DNA of 64,000 bases from Desulfosporosinus nitroreducens (GCF_023897015.1 NZ_JAMHFY010000008.1:62001-126000), one strand, 5' to 3'. Shown: positions 17,598 to 26,074, counted from the first letter of the stretch. Notes: generated from the sequence alone by a model not told the origin. Made by a program: numbers and translations.

Positions 17598-17746
17598 AGG
17601 CCAAAGAGTAAGGCGTGACCGTGACACAAATGACCTGTTCTTACTAAATGGTATCGCATTCTCAGCAGGAGGTCAAGTAATGAGCCGGTCCTAAGCTCTG
17701 GAATTGGTAAAAGGTTCTTATACTATTCCCATCAACTGTGCTAAAC

Positions 17747-17755
17747 TGATATAAT
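17747..17755 (+). promoter_or_regulatory. Extended -10 promoter of the second xdhC
   Basis: TGATATAAT combines the extended TGn element with a perfect TATAAT 45 bases before the start codon. No convincing -35 is seen. Confidence 0.5.
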
Positions 17756-17799
17756 AAAGATGCCTTTGAAGTGAAGACGGTTCCAGAGGGAGAGAACTT

Positions 17800-18897
17800 A
17801 TGGATAAACAAGTGTATCTTGGACTAAAAAAAGTATTTGAACAAAACTTAGAAGCTGTCCTTATTACCGTAACCAGTGTACTGGGGTCGACACCTCGCAA
17901 GCCCGGGGCGAAAATGCTAGTTTTTGCGGATGGTACGACAGTTGGTACCATCGGTGGCGGATGTGGAGAGGCCGAGGCGAAACGGGAGGCTCTCAATGTT
18001 CTAACAAAATACGACTCTAAAACATATAGTTTGAATATGACCGCAGATATAGCCCAGGAGGAGGGGATGGTCTGCGGGGGTATTATGGAATTATTCATGG
18101 AGTATATAGGGACGCATACCCCCGTTGAAAATGCGGATCTTAATAAGGATTATCTTGCAGCTGTAGAGAGTCATAATCATCCGGTACTTGTAACTGTGAT
18201 CGAAGCGGCGGAAGAGTCATGGCTGGGAAATAAGCTTGTCATTAAGACTAATGGAGACGTTACGGGCGATCTAGGTAAAAAGGAACTAAATAATATTGGG
18301 TTTGAGAAAGGCAAAATAGGTAGCAGAAAATGTCAGCCATTCTTAATCTGTTTAGATTTTGAGTTCAATCCGTGTGAAAGCTCATCCCCAAAAGCAGCTT
18401 ACCGCTTACTGGTTGAGCCACCGACAACGGTTGTACAATTGTTGATTTTAGGCGCAGGACATATTGCTGTCCCGCTTGCAACAATGGCTAAAATAGTAGG
18501 GTATGAAGTAACTGTCGTCGATGACCGTCCATCCTTTGCCAATGTCAACCGATTTAGCACGGCTAATAAAGTTTTATGCGCCGACTTTGAAAGAGCCTTA
18601 GAGACTATTGATATAAATCCTCAAACATTTGTCGTGATTATTACCAGAGGGCATCGTTATGACAAGGTGTGTCTGAAGAAAGTAATTAATCACCCTGCCG
18701 CATATATCGGGATGATTGGCAGTCGAAAACGGGTTAAATCATTACTCGTTGACTTGGAAGAGGAGGGAGTAGCCAAAGAAGCCTTGCAAAAGCTGTATTC
18801 TCCTATAGGTCTGAAAATTGGTGCGGAAACTCCGGAAGAAATAGCTGTCAGCATTCTCAGTGAGTTGATTAAAGTTCAAAGGGGAATTGGAGAATAA
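17800..18897 (+). CDS. xdhC: XdhC/CoxI family molybdenum-enzyme maturation factor (copy 2)
   Basis: 365 residues; ATG behind AGAGGGAGAG. It shares long identical stretches with the protein of 12985-14097, for example VLGSTPRKPGAKM, TIGGGCGEAE, GAGHIAVPLATMAKI and the C-terminal KIGAETPEEIAVSILSEL. The paralogue is single-gene with its own sigma-A-type promoter and terminator, while copy 1 is in the sigma-54 operon. This suggests a housekeeping and an inducible version, or two different client enzymes. Confidence 0.9.
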   Translation: MDKQVYLGLKKVFEQNLEAVLITVTSVLGSTPRKPGAKMLVFADGTTVGTIGGGCGEAEAKREALNVLTKYDSKTYSLNMTADIAQEEGMVCGGIMELFMEYIGTHTPVENADLNKDYLAAVESHNHPVLVTVIEAAEESWLGNKLVIKTNGDVTGDLGKKELNNIGFEKGKIGSRKCQPFLICLDFEFNPCESSSPKAAYRLLVEPPTTVVQLLILGAGHIAVPLATMAKIVGYEVTVVDDRPSFANVNRFSTANKVLCADFERALETIDINPQTFVVIITRGHRYDKVCLKKVINHPAAYIGMIGSRKRVKSLLVDLEEEGVAKEALQKLYSPIGLKIGAETPEEIAVSILSELIKVQRGIGE

Positions 18898-18969
18898 ACT
18901 GCTAAACGAAAAAAACGAATTTGTAAGATTTAACGATATTTTCGGATAGATTTAATTTAATTTTTGTAT

Positions 18970-19024
18970 AAAGGATAGGCTGTAACAAGCTGGAGAAAAT
19001 TTGTTGCAGCCTATCCTTTCTTTA
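18970..19024. terminator. Bidirectional terminator between xdhC copy 2 and tupC
   Basis: Arms AAAGGATAGGCTG (18970-18982) and CAGCCTATCCTTT (19007-19019), with inner ACAA/TTGT pairing, are followed by T-rich sequence on both strands. It serves converging genes. Confidence 0.8.
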
Positions 19025-19075
19025 TAATTGAATAATGTTTAATGTACATGATACAGTTTGCTGGAAGCAGTTCGC

Positions 19076-19819
19076 TTAAAGCGAGAAATACGCGAGGAAA
19101 CGGTCAACCTCTTCTATATGGCTACTCTTTTGAAGTTCAGCTTTATGGCTATTCTTTAGAAGTTCAGAGGGAGGACCTTCTGCCAGGACTTGTCCATTAA
19201 GGAGAATCAAGGCTCTGCTTGTTAAATGTGCGATGTCCTTGAAATCATGACTAACTAAGACGGTCGAAGTTTGAGTAGATTTGAAAACCTTAGCCAGATC
19301 GATACGCAGTCCTTCTTTGGTGGGTGCATCCAGGGCTGAAAATGGTTCGTCCAGAAATAAAACATCAGGCTCTATAGCAAAAGCTCGTGCCAGACTAACA
19401 CGTTGGGCCTCTCCGCCTGAAAGGGAGCGTGCAGATTGTTTAGAAAGATGGATCACTCCAAACTGTTCCAACCAATAGTCCACCTTTTCTCGAATCCTTT
19501 CTTTGGGGAGGCCACGAATTTTGAGTCCCATGGCAACATTGTTAAAAACGCCAGTGTTTAATAAGAGAGATTCCTGAAAGACAATCGCAATTTTACGCCT
19601 AATCGTAAGCGGAACCGACTTTGGAACTGCTTGCCCTTGGAAATAGAGTTGTCCAGAAGTTGGAGATTCTAAAAAGGCGAGAATTTTCAACAAGCTGCTT
19701 TTGCCAGAACCATTGGGACCGATTAGCCCAACACATTCTCCGGGCAATAGATGAAAATGAAGAGGGTGTAAAATAGTTTTATGGTCCTGTATCCAGCTTA
19801 TCTCCTTCGCTTCAAGCAA
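19076..19819 (-). CDS. tupC: Tungstate ABC transporter ATP-binding protein
   Basis: 247 residues. Walker A GPNGSGKSS near 35, signature LSGGEAQ near 133 and Walker B VLFLDEPFSALD near 153 are intact. It is the last gene of a minus-strand tupA-tupB-tupC set and starts one base after tupB stops. It powers oxyanion uptake. The TupA partner has the tungstate-type motif, so tungstate is the likely substrate; molybdate is the alternative. Confidence 0.88.
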   Translation of the reverse strand: MLEAKEISWIQDHKTILHPLHFHLLPGECVGLIGPNGSGKSSLLKILAFLESPTSGQLYFQGQAVPKSVPLTIRRKIAIVFQESLLLNTGVFNNVAMGLKIRGLPKERIREKVDYWLEQFGVIHLSKQSARSLSGGEAQRVSLARAFAIEPDVLFLDEPFSALDAPTKEGLRIDLAKVFKSTQTSTVLVSHDFKDIAHLTSRALILLNGQVLAEGPPSELLKNSHKAELQKSSHIEEVDRFLAYFSL

Positions 19820-19820
19820 A

Positions 19821-20531
19821 CTAAGGCCCTCCTTGCTGTTTTTGTTGAAGTAAGGTTAAACCTAAGGTAGCTCCGTAAGCTAGCAAGCATAAGATAATAC
19901 TTAAGGCAATAGCAATGTCGAAGTTGCCTTTAGAGACTTCCAAGACTGTTGCAGTTGTTAAAACACGGGTCTGTCCTTCAATGTTTCCCCCTACTGCCAT
20001 AGAAGCTCCAATCTCTGATACAACAGCCCCAAACCCGGCGATAATGGCTGCAAGCAGAGAATAACGGACTTCTTTTAGAAGGAGCCATATATACTGCAGG
20101 CGAGTGGCACCTAGTGCTTGAATTTGCAGCCTGAGTTTGGGGTTGGTTTGTTGAAGAGCGGCACAGGTTAAGGCAGCGACAATGGGAGAGGCGATGATTG
20201 CCTGAGCGATAATTATGGCCGTTGGGGTATACATAATGTTCAAAAAGCCAAAGGGGCCTGAGCGCCAAAGGAAGATTGAGACCCAAAGTCCAACGACTAC
20301 CGGAGGCAAGCCCATCCCCGTATTCACGACACTTAAGACAAGTCGACGGCCCGGAAAGGGTTTCAGCGCTAGAAGGGTGCCAAATGGAATGCCGATAAGC
20401 AGGCTGATAAAAGTTCCGGTGCCCGATATTTTTAGGGTGAGGAGCGTGATGTCAATCACCTCAGGATCCCCGGTTAGGAGGAGGTGCAGGGCGGCTAAAA
20501 TTCCTTGCCAGATCATTTCCATACGTTGCAT
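19821..20531 (-). CDS. tupB: Tungstate ABC transporter permease
   Basis: 236 residues with about five or six hydrophobic segments and the permease EAA-type loop (LGATRLQYIWLLLKEVRYS near 140). The start at 20531 has GAAAGGGA before it; ATGs 3 and 5 codons later are alternatives. It matches the TupB/WtpB permease pattern between a TupA-type binding protein and an ATPase. A 161-base gap with a stem-loop separates it from tupA. Confidence 0.87.
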   Translation of the reverse strand: MQRMEMIWQGILAALHLLLTGDPEVIDITLLTLKISGTGTFISLLIGIPFGTLLALKPFPGRRLVLSVVNTGMGLPPVVVGLWVSIFLWRSGPFGFLNIMYTPTAIIIAQAIIASPIVAALTCAALQQTNPKLRLQIQALGATRLQYIWLLLKEVRYSLLAAIIAGFGAVVSEIGASMAVGGNIEGQTRVLTTATVLEVSKGNFDIAIALSIILCLLAYGATLGLTLLQQKQQGGP

Positions 20532-20560
20532 TTCCCTTTCGATGCAAGGATTAAAACGAA

Positions 20561-20589
20561 GTTCGAAGCTCGATGTGCGAGGTTCGAAC
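20561..20589 (-). other. Intercistronic stem-loop between tupA and tupB
   Basis: 12-base arms at 20561-20572 and 20578-20589 pair with one mismatch around a 5-base loop, and further TTCGA-containing segments follow to 20620. In the minus-strand transcript this stands between the binding-protein gene and the permease gene, a usual place for RNA processing or partial termination. Confidence 0.5.
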
Positions 20590-20692
20590 CTAGACTAAGA
20601 TCGCGAACTACGGCTTCGAGCCCCAAACTTCATGCTTACACTAATACGGATATTCAAGTAAACTATAGGACAGTATCTAGCTTAGATCCTAT

Positions 20693-21580
20693 TTATTTAA
20701 CTGCATCTGCGAAGAAGAGGGCTTGACCATATTTATCTTTACCAAAGGAGCCAATGGTTGCTTGGGTTTCAGCATCAATCATAAAGTCGACAAAGGCTTT
20801 AGCACCATCAGCATTGACTTTAGGGAATTTTTCAGGGTTAACTTGCATGACATGATAAATATTTAAGAGAGAAGCGTCGCCCTCTAGGACAATATCAAGT
20901 TGTAAATTTTTCTTGGTAGCCAAATAGGTTGCACGATCGGTTAGAGTATACCCTGCTTTTTCCGAGGTGATTGTGAGAGTTTGTCCCATGCCTTGACCAG
21001 TCGACTGGTACTTATCTGTCGCTGGTTTGATATTAAGCTTTGTCCATAATCCTTTTTCCATTTTATCGGTTCCGGAATCATCCCCACGGGTAACAAAGAT
21101 TGAGGAACTATCAACAATCCGCTTAAAGGCATCTGCGATAGTTTTAGTTTCTTTTACTTTAGCAGGGTCCGCTGCCGGTCCAACGATGATAAAATCGTTA
21201 TGCATTACAAGTTGATAGTTAATAGCCGATTTATTATCCACTAATTTTTTTTCTGAGGCGGGAGCATGGACTAACAAAACGTCAGCATCTCCTTTTTCCC
21301 CCATGGCTAAAGCAGCACCTGTGCCAACAGCAATAGTTTTAACTTTGTAGCCGGTTTTTTTCTCAAAATCGGGAACAAGCACATCAAGTAAACCGCTGTC
21401 TTGTGTACTGGTAGTAGTTGCTAAGATAATATCAGGTCGTTCTGGTTTGGGAGTTTCGGCTTGAGGTGGGGGTGTTGTTTGACTTGGTGTTGCAGTTGTT
21501 CCGCATCCGACGAGGGTCACCATGATGACAATCATAAATAAAGCGAAAAAGTTTAAACGGGTAAGTAAGTTCTTTCTCAT
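20693..21580 (-). CDS. tupA: Tungstate ABC transporter substrate-binding lipoprotein
   Basis: 295 residues. A hydrophobic signal segment ends in the lipobox LVGC near residue 26. The mature part begins with ILATTTSTQDSGLLD, the TTTS motif that marks TupA tungstate-binding proteins. GTGAALAMGEKGDADVLLVHAP and DDSGTDKMEKGLW are further family segments. It is anchored outside the membrane and delivers the oxyanion to TupBC. The preceding 181-base region holds repeats that may mediate Mo/W control. Confidence 0.92.
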   Translation of the reverse strand: MRKNLLTRLNFFALFMIVIMVTLVGCGTTATPSQTTPPPQAETPKPERPDIILATTTSTQDSGLLDVLVPDFEKKTGYKVKTIAVGTGAALAMGEKGDADVLLVHAPASEKKLVDNKSAINYQLVMHNDFIIVGPAADPAKVKETKTIADAFKRIVDSSSIFVTRGDDSGTDKMEKGLWTKLNIKPATDKYQSTGQGMGQTLTITSEKAGYTLTDRATYLATKKNLQLDIVLEGDASLLNIYHVMQVNPEKFPKVNADGAKAFVDFMIDAETQATIGSFGKDKYGQALFFADAVK

Positions 21581-21630
21581 TAAATAGTTTCCTCCTCTAA
21601 TTTAAGTTATTTTTCACATGGTTGCGCCCA

Positions 21631-21666
21631 TTCCTAAGTAGGCATGCAAGGAATGCAAGTTAGGAA
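21631..21666 (-). promoter_or_regulatory. Repeat cluster upstream of tupA
   Basis: Outer arms TTCCTAA (21631-21637) and TTAGGAA (21660-21666) enclose two direct repeats GGCATGCAAG and GGAATGCAAG. It lies 50-85 bases before the tupA start, next to a putative Mo/W-sensing regulator gene, so a regulator-binding site is a reasonable guess. Confidence 0.4.
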
Positions 21667-21761
21667 CCGCCCCAAACAATTTCCACAACTTGCAAACCCA
21701 CTTGAAAATACCTAACGACCAGAAACAAGGGGAAATTGCAAAGAGAACACATTAGTGGAGT

Positions 21762-22679
21762 TCACGGATTCAAAAGGATTTTCCCTGTCAAAGAAGTATC
21801 ATACCCATTTTGTTGATGAACAGCTTGAATAAATCCTGGTGATTTTAGAATATTAATCAGTTGTTGCCAGACTGGGGTTTTGGTGGTTTTTCCCAAGCAA
21901 ACCAGATCATAACGTTCTTGGAATAATGGGATGAAATCGAGGCCCAGGCGTTGGGCGGCTGCTTTTACACCGACTCCGACATCAGCTTGTCCATTGGCAA
22001 CGTGACATGCAACGCCCGAATGAGTGGTTTCTTCATTTTCATAGCCTAGGATTCGACCCGGAGAAATCTTTGCCGCTCGCAGGTAAGCGTCGAGACGGAG
22101 GCGGGTTCCGGATCCTTTCTGACGATTAATAAAGTTCAGACCTTCAATAGTGATATCATCCCAAGTTTGAAGATTTAAGGGATTGCCTGGGGCGACAATA
22201 AAACCTTGCTCGCGTTGAACCAGATTAACAATACATACAGATTCGCCGGGGATAACATGTTTAACGAAGGAAATATTATAGTCTTGTGAGACATCGTCCC
22301 AGAGGTGTATTCCGGAGATATCAGCCTCTTGCCGATAAAGAGCAATGAGTCCATCCATGCTTCCTTTAAAGGAAAGTGAGGATTCTACAGGGAAGGGAGC
22401 ATGTTTAAGAAACTCAAACAGAAGTTCAACGACAGGATCGTGGCTTCCTATGAAGCGAATCGTTGGCGACACAGGAGGGGGCGCAGATACAGCCGCAGGC
22501 GGAGTATTGGCGGCGCCATAGGTTCCTCTCAGGTATTGGTCTAAAACGGCAGGGTCAATTCGAAGCTGGCGACCAATGTGGTGCGCTGGTATCTCTCCCC
22601 GTTTTACAAGTTCGTAAAGAGTATACTTAGAAACCTTTAGAATTTTAGCTGCTTCAGCAGCCGTTAAGGTTAGGCTCAA
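21762..22679 (-). CDS. Excisionase-type HTH regulator with PBP-like Mo/W sensor domain
   Basis: 305 residues. Residues 3-50 are a MerR/excisionase-like helix-turn-helix (LTAAEAAKILKVSKYTLYEL). A proline/alanine linker follows at about 55-72. Residues 73-305 are the same periplasmic-binding-like domain seen at the C-terminus of the MoeA fusion at 231-2138: GSHD, GIHL, APGNPLN, FINRQKGSGTR, GYENEETTH and ERYDL. No signal peptide, so it senses in the cytoplasm. It lies directly upstream of tupA on the same strand; control of tungstate uptake is the likely role. The ligand is inferred. Confidence 0.8.
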   Translation of the reverse strand: MSLTLTAAEAAKILKVSKYTLYELVKRGEIPAHHIGRQLRIDPAVLDQYLRGTYGAANTPPAAVSAPPPVSPTIRFIGSHDPVVELLFEFLKHAPFPVESSLSFKGSMDGLIALYRQEADISGIHLWDDVSQDYNISFVKHVIPGESVCIVNLVQREQGFIVAPGNPLNLQTWDDITIEGLNFINRQKGSGTRLRLDAYLRAAKISPGRILGYENEETTHSGVACHVANGQADVGVGVKAAAQRLGLDFIPLFQERYDLVCLGKTTKTPVWQQLINILKSPGFIQAVHQQNGYDTSLTGKILLNP

Positions 22680-22941
22680 ATAATTTCACCTCTCTTTATA
22701 CCTCGTCATTTTAAGTTTAGAATAACTGGTGCTTGCAAGTCAATAGAGATGATAGGATAAATAGGATTTAATTTGGTTAAGCTGGTTATCCTAAAGTTTA
22801 GTTAGCTTCATCAAACGGATTTAGTTAACGTTTTTGTCAAAATAATATGTGTGTTTAAGTCTGGTTTTAATTGTAAAGAATTTTAACGACACATATTGAA
22901 GTGAGGCTGAGTAGAATGATTTGATATAAAATAAAATTTTA

Positions 22942-22969
22942 TTGACAAGACCGTACTTTATGCTAAAAT
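22942..22969 (+). promoter_or_regulatory. Sigma-A promoter of speD
   Basis: TTGACA (22942-22947) and TAAAAT (22964-22969) are spaced 16 and the -10 is preceded by TG (extended -10). The remaining part of the 385-base gap (22680-22941) is AT-rich without a visible gene. Confidence 0.7.
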
Positions 22970-23008
22970 TTAACGTGATGGAAATTTGGGGATGATCTGA
23001 GGAAAATG

Positions 23009-23038
23009 AAGATCGGGCCCAGATCTTTCCTGTTTTTT
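23009..23038 (+). terminator. Terminator-like hairpin in the speD leader
   Basis: AAGATC (23009-23014), GGGCCC and GATCTT (23022-23027) form a short stem followed by TCCTGTTTTTT, inside the transcribed leader 27 bases before the start. It may attenuate speD transcription. Confidence 0.4.
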
Positions 23039-23064
23039 AGTAGAAAAGGGGGCAAAGATCACAA

Positions 23065-23442
23065 TTGGCAAATTCTCTTGGACGTCATGTGTTGGCTGAG
23101 ATTTATGGGTGTAGCTTCGACATTTTAAATGATCGTGAGAAGGTCGAAGCACTAATGGTCAACGCAGCTTTGGAAGCTGGTGCCGAGGTTCGTGAGGTTG
23201 TATTTCACAAGTTTAGTCCTCAAGGGGTGAGTGGTGTGGTAGTTATTTCTGAATCACACTTAGCCATCCATACGTGGCCAGAACTCGGATACGCGGCGGT
23301 AGACGTCTTCACGTGCGGGGACAGTGTCAATCCCTGGGATGCCTGTAACTATCTAACCGACCATTTCGAAGCAGGGCATATGACAGCAACAGAAATGAAG
23401 CGTGGTATTGTTGAGGATCCAAAGGAAGCGGTAAATATTTAG
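23065..23442 (+). CDS. speD: S-adenosylmethionine decarboxylase proenzyme, short (class 1B) form
   Basis: 125 residues from [14 protein letters not shown] is at 6-16 and the self-cleavage motif [12 protein letters not shown] is near 61-72, where the serine before HLAIHTWPE becomes the pyruvoyl group. A conserved Cys follows in VDVFTCGD. It makes decarboxylated SAM for spermidine synthesis. It is a lone gene here: no speE neighbour is visible. A terminator follows. Confidence 0.92.
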   Translation: MANSLGRHVLAEIYGCSFDILNDREKVEALMVNAALEAGAEVREVVFHKFSPQGVSGVVVISESHLAIHTWPELGYAAVDVFTCGDSVNPWDACNYLTDHFEAGHMTATEMKRGIVEDPKEAVNI

Positions 23443-23518
23443 GAGGGATATTTATTTTACTCCGGACTAAGTTGAGTACGGATGAAGAAGACAGGTTATT
23501 CTTTATTACGGGTACTAG

Positions 23519-23570
23519 ATAGACCTTGTAACTTACGAATATAAAGTTGCAGGGTCTATTTATATTTTAG
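23519..23570 (+). terminator. Terminator after speD
   Basis: ATAGACC (23519-23525) pairs with GGTCTAT (23553-23559), with inner AACTT/AAGTT pairing, and is followed by TTATATTTT. Confidence 0.6.
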
Positions 23571-23702
23571 GAAAAGGTACATATTCTTTCGATAATAATG
23601 TCATATTATCAGAGTATATTGCATATATAGGGCAGGAGATTGAATAAATATATCGAATACATAATAGGTTAATGTCTGAGTGGGAAGGCAAGGAGCGATA
23701 AG

Positions 23703-24470
23703 ATGGTTCCGGTAGATTTCAGCTTCCGTGGGGAACTGAACACAGTTCAGGCGCATTTGCGCGAGGAAATTAATTTTAAGCCAGCTGGTTTTGAGGAATT
23801 AGTACACCTAGAAATGAATGAGCTGGATCAAACGGTTAATCCCGCTATAGTATTAGCTGTAAGTGGGTCGTGTGCAGATAATAACCGTAAATCAGAAGCG
23901 TTGGCTGGTATTATTCAGTTTATATTTATGGCTAATAAGGTTCATAGGCTCATGAAGGATGATGATGATCTTGCTGAAGAGCTGAGACAATTTCCAGTGC
24001 TCGTCGGAGACTTGTTATATGGAAAGTTTTTTCTGGAACTTTGTCGAGAGAAGCTATTGCTCTTCTTAGAACCCCTAGCTCAAGTGATGGGAACAATGAG
24101 CCAAGGGGGTATTTCGCGATGGCTTTCTCGAGATAAGAAGTTAAGCGTGAATGAGTTGCTTCAAATTATTGAATTAGAGAGTGCCTCCTTAACTGGGACG
24201 GCTGCTCGACTCAGTGCTGAACTCGCGGGGGTCTCACTTCCTTTGCAAGAAAAACTGGAGGCTTTCGGTTGGGAAATAGGATTAGCATGGGGAGCTTGGA
24301 AGGAAAGCATGGAGGTTACAGTTGTTCAGTCAATTCTACAGCGGGCGAATGATATCTTAGAGGATATTTCGGCGGAATCACAACTTGAACTCTGTCCTCT
24401 CCGTGAAGTTCATCAGTATTTGGCCATGCAATTGAGTGGAGATTATAAACCTCTTGAGATAGGATCGTAA
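23703..24470 (+). CDS. Degenerate trans-prenyl synthase-like protein (menaquinone side-chain context)
   Basis: 255 residues, all-alpha by composition. The segment SEALAGIIQFIFMANKVHRLMKDDDD followed by LVGDLLYGKFFLELC parallels the ALELIHMSSLVHDDVVD and GDYLLAKSLMLISK region of the active synthase at 28312-29280. The normal DDxxD motif is not conserved (KDDDD is displaced) and the second aspartate motif is absent. It may be a regulatory subunit, as in two-component heptaprenyl diphosphate synthases. MqnP follows after 15 bases. The assignment rests on visual alignment. Confidence 0.6.
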   Translation: MVPVDFSFRGELNTVQAHLREEINFKPAGFEELVHLEMNELDQTVNPAIVLAVSGSCADNNRKSEALAGIIQFIFMANKVHRLMKDDDDLAEELRQFPVLVGDLLYGKFFLELCREKLLLFLEPLAQVMGTMSQGGISRWLSRDKKLSVNELLQIIELESASLTGTAARLSAELAGVSLPLQEKLEAFGWEIGLAWGAWKESMEVTVVQSILQRANDILEDISAESQLELCPLREVHQYLAMQLSGDYKPLEIGS

Positions 24471-24485
24471 CGAACGGGGTGGAGT

Positions 24486-25340
24486 ATGCATAAACTAAAA
24501 GTTTTCTTCGAAATGATTAAATTTGAACATACAATTTTTGCGCTACCCTTTGCTTACTTAGGGGCCTTTTTGGCAGCGGAAGGTATTCCTTCTGCTATGA
24601 AGCTTTTGTGGATAACGCTGGCTATGGTAGGGGCTAGAACAGCCGCAATGTCTTTGAATCGGTTGGTTGATCGGCATATTGATGCGCGTAATCCTCGGAC
24701 GGCCCAGAGAGCACTGCCCGCGGGCCAGCTTAGAGTAGATGAGGTTTACCTATATGTTGTATTCTCATTTCTGCTTCTGGGCATTTCTGCGTATCAACTT
24801 AATTTACTGGCACTGTACTTGATGCCGATCGCTGTGTTTTTTCTGGTTTTATATTCTTATACTAAACGGTTTACTTGGGCCTGCCATTTAGTATTAGGAA
24901 TTTCACTGGGCTTAGCTCCGGCAGGAGCTTGGATCGGGATAACCGGTCATTGGGCTCTGGCGCCTGTTCTCTTAGGGTTGGGAGTCATGACCTGGGTGGC
25001 AGGTTTTGATGTGGTTTATGCCTGTCAAGATGTCGAGTTTGACCGCAAGGAAGGACTGCACTCTATTCCCGCCGTTTTTGGATTACAGAGAGGGTTAGAG
25101 ATTTCAGCATTTCTGCATACCATCGCACCGTTGCTTTTTATCGCTGTCGGAGTGGTAATGTCATTGAGTTGGCTCTACTATGCGGGGGTCGCGATCGCAA
25201 TCGTATTGCTTTTTCGTCAACATCGTCTTGTCTCGGCAGACGATTTCTCAAAGATTGGAGTTGCTTTTTTCGACCTTAACGGTTACTTAAGCATCCTGCT
25301 TTTTGTTTTCTCGGTTTTGGATATAATCTTATTGAGCTGA
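24486..25340 (+). CDS. mqnP: UbiA-family prenyltransferase of the futalosine menaquinone pathway
   Basis: 284 residues with about eight membrane segments. The first aspartate motif NRLVDRHIDARNPRT (near 58-72) and the second, DVVYACQDVEFDRKEGLHS (near 177-195), are those of UbiA/MenA-type enzymes; the pattern is that of MqnP. It attaches the polyprenyl chain to the dihydroxynaphthoate product of the futalosine route. It sits in the plasma membrane and is followed by MqnE- and MqnC-like genes. Confidence 0.88.
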   Translation: MHKLKVFFEMIKFEHTIFALPFAYLGAFLAAEGIPSAMKLLWITLAMVGARTAAMSLNRLVDRHIDARNPRTAQRALPAGQLRVDEVYLYVVFSFLLLGISAYQLNLLALYLMPIAVFFLVLYSYTKRFTWACHLVLGISLGLAPAGAWIGITGHWALAPVLLGLGVMTWVAGFDVVYACQDVEFDRKEGLHSIPAVFGLQRGLEISAFLHTIAPLLFIAVGVVMSLSWLYYAGVAIAIVLLFRQHRLVSADDFSKIGVAFFDLNGYLSILLFVFSVLDIILLS

Positions 25341-25360
25341 AATAAAGGAGGGGTAGGCTT

Positions 25361-26053
25361 ATGCCCTCGCTGTACGCGCAAAGCGAACTTTGGGACCTGA
25401 TCGTCAAGGTTGAAGAGGGTCAGCGATTGAACTTTGATGAAGGCTTACGCCTGATCAACAGTCAAGAGATTTTGACACTTGGATATATGGCTAATCTCAT
25501 ACGCGAACGTAAAAATGGCAACCAAACCTATTTCATTGTCAATCGTCCGATTGATTATAGGGATATCTGTGCTTCGTTTGAAGAAAATGAAAACCGCTCT
25601 AACGCAATGATGGTCTACGGTAAAAAAAACCAAGAGGAATTGATTAAGGGTTTATTAGAACTTCGAACACTTCAAGACCAGACCAAAGAATTTTTAAGCT
25701 TTAGCCCAATTCCTTTTTTCTCGAAAACTGCGAAATTGGAAGGAACTATGGGTGTCGGAAATACAACAGGGTATGAAGATCTGAAGATGCTAACGATTTC
25801 GCGGATTCTGCTAGATAATTTTGATCATATTAAAGCTTTTTGGATGATGTTAGGTCCCAAATTGGCACAAGTTTCATTGGCTTTTGGAGTAGATGATTTA
25901 GACGGTACCGTTATTGAAGACCGAAGTACTTCTATGGCCGGGGAAGGGTCAGATCACAGTATGAGTAAGCGTGCCTTGATCCAACTCATTCAAAAGGCAG
26001 GGCGAGATGCCGTGGAGCGGGATACTCTCTATCGGGTCTGCAAGACCGGCTAA
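25361..26053 (+). CDS. MqnE-like protein with the radical SAM core deleted
   Basis: 230 residues, against roughly 360-370 for MqnE. Residues 10-70 match the MqnE N-terminus (a VNRPIDYRDIC segment stands for VNRHINYTNIC). Residues 80-230 match its C-terminal third (NAMMVYG for NATMLYG, LDNFDHIKAFWMMLGPKLAQVSLAFGVDDLDGT, VERDTLY). The ~135 residues between, with the CxxxCxxC cluster site and most of the barrel, are gone in frame. It cannot be an active aminofutalosine synthase. It has a good ribosome site (AAAGGAGGGG) and an intact frame. A scaffold role or a decaying gene are the alternatives. Confidence 0.75.
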   Translation: MPSLYAQSELWDLIVKVEEGQRLNFDEGLRLINSQEILTLGYMANLIRERKNGNQTYFIVNRPIDYRDICASFEENENRSNAMMVYGKKNQEELIKGLLELRTLQDQTKEFLSFSPIPFFSKTAKLEGTMGVGNTTGYEDLKMLTISRILLDNFDHIKAFWMMLGPKLAQVSLAFGVDDLDGTVIEDRSTSMAGEGSDHSMSKRALIQLIQKAGRDAVERDTLYRVCKTG

Positions 26054-26074
26054 GCTGGGAAGGAGGAGAAGTGC

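Noticed and set aside
20561-20610. GGTTCGAACC as a possible tRNA T-loop
   Set aside because: No cloverleaf, acceptor stem or anticodon arm can be drawn around it.
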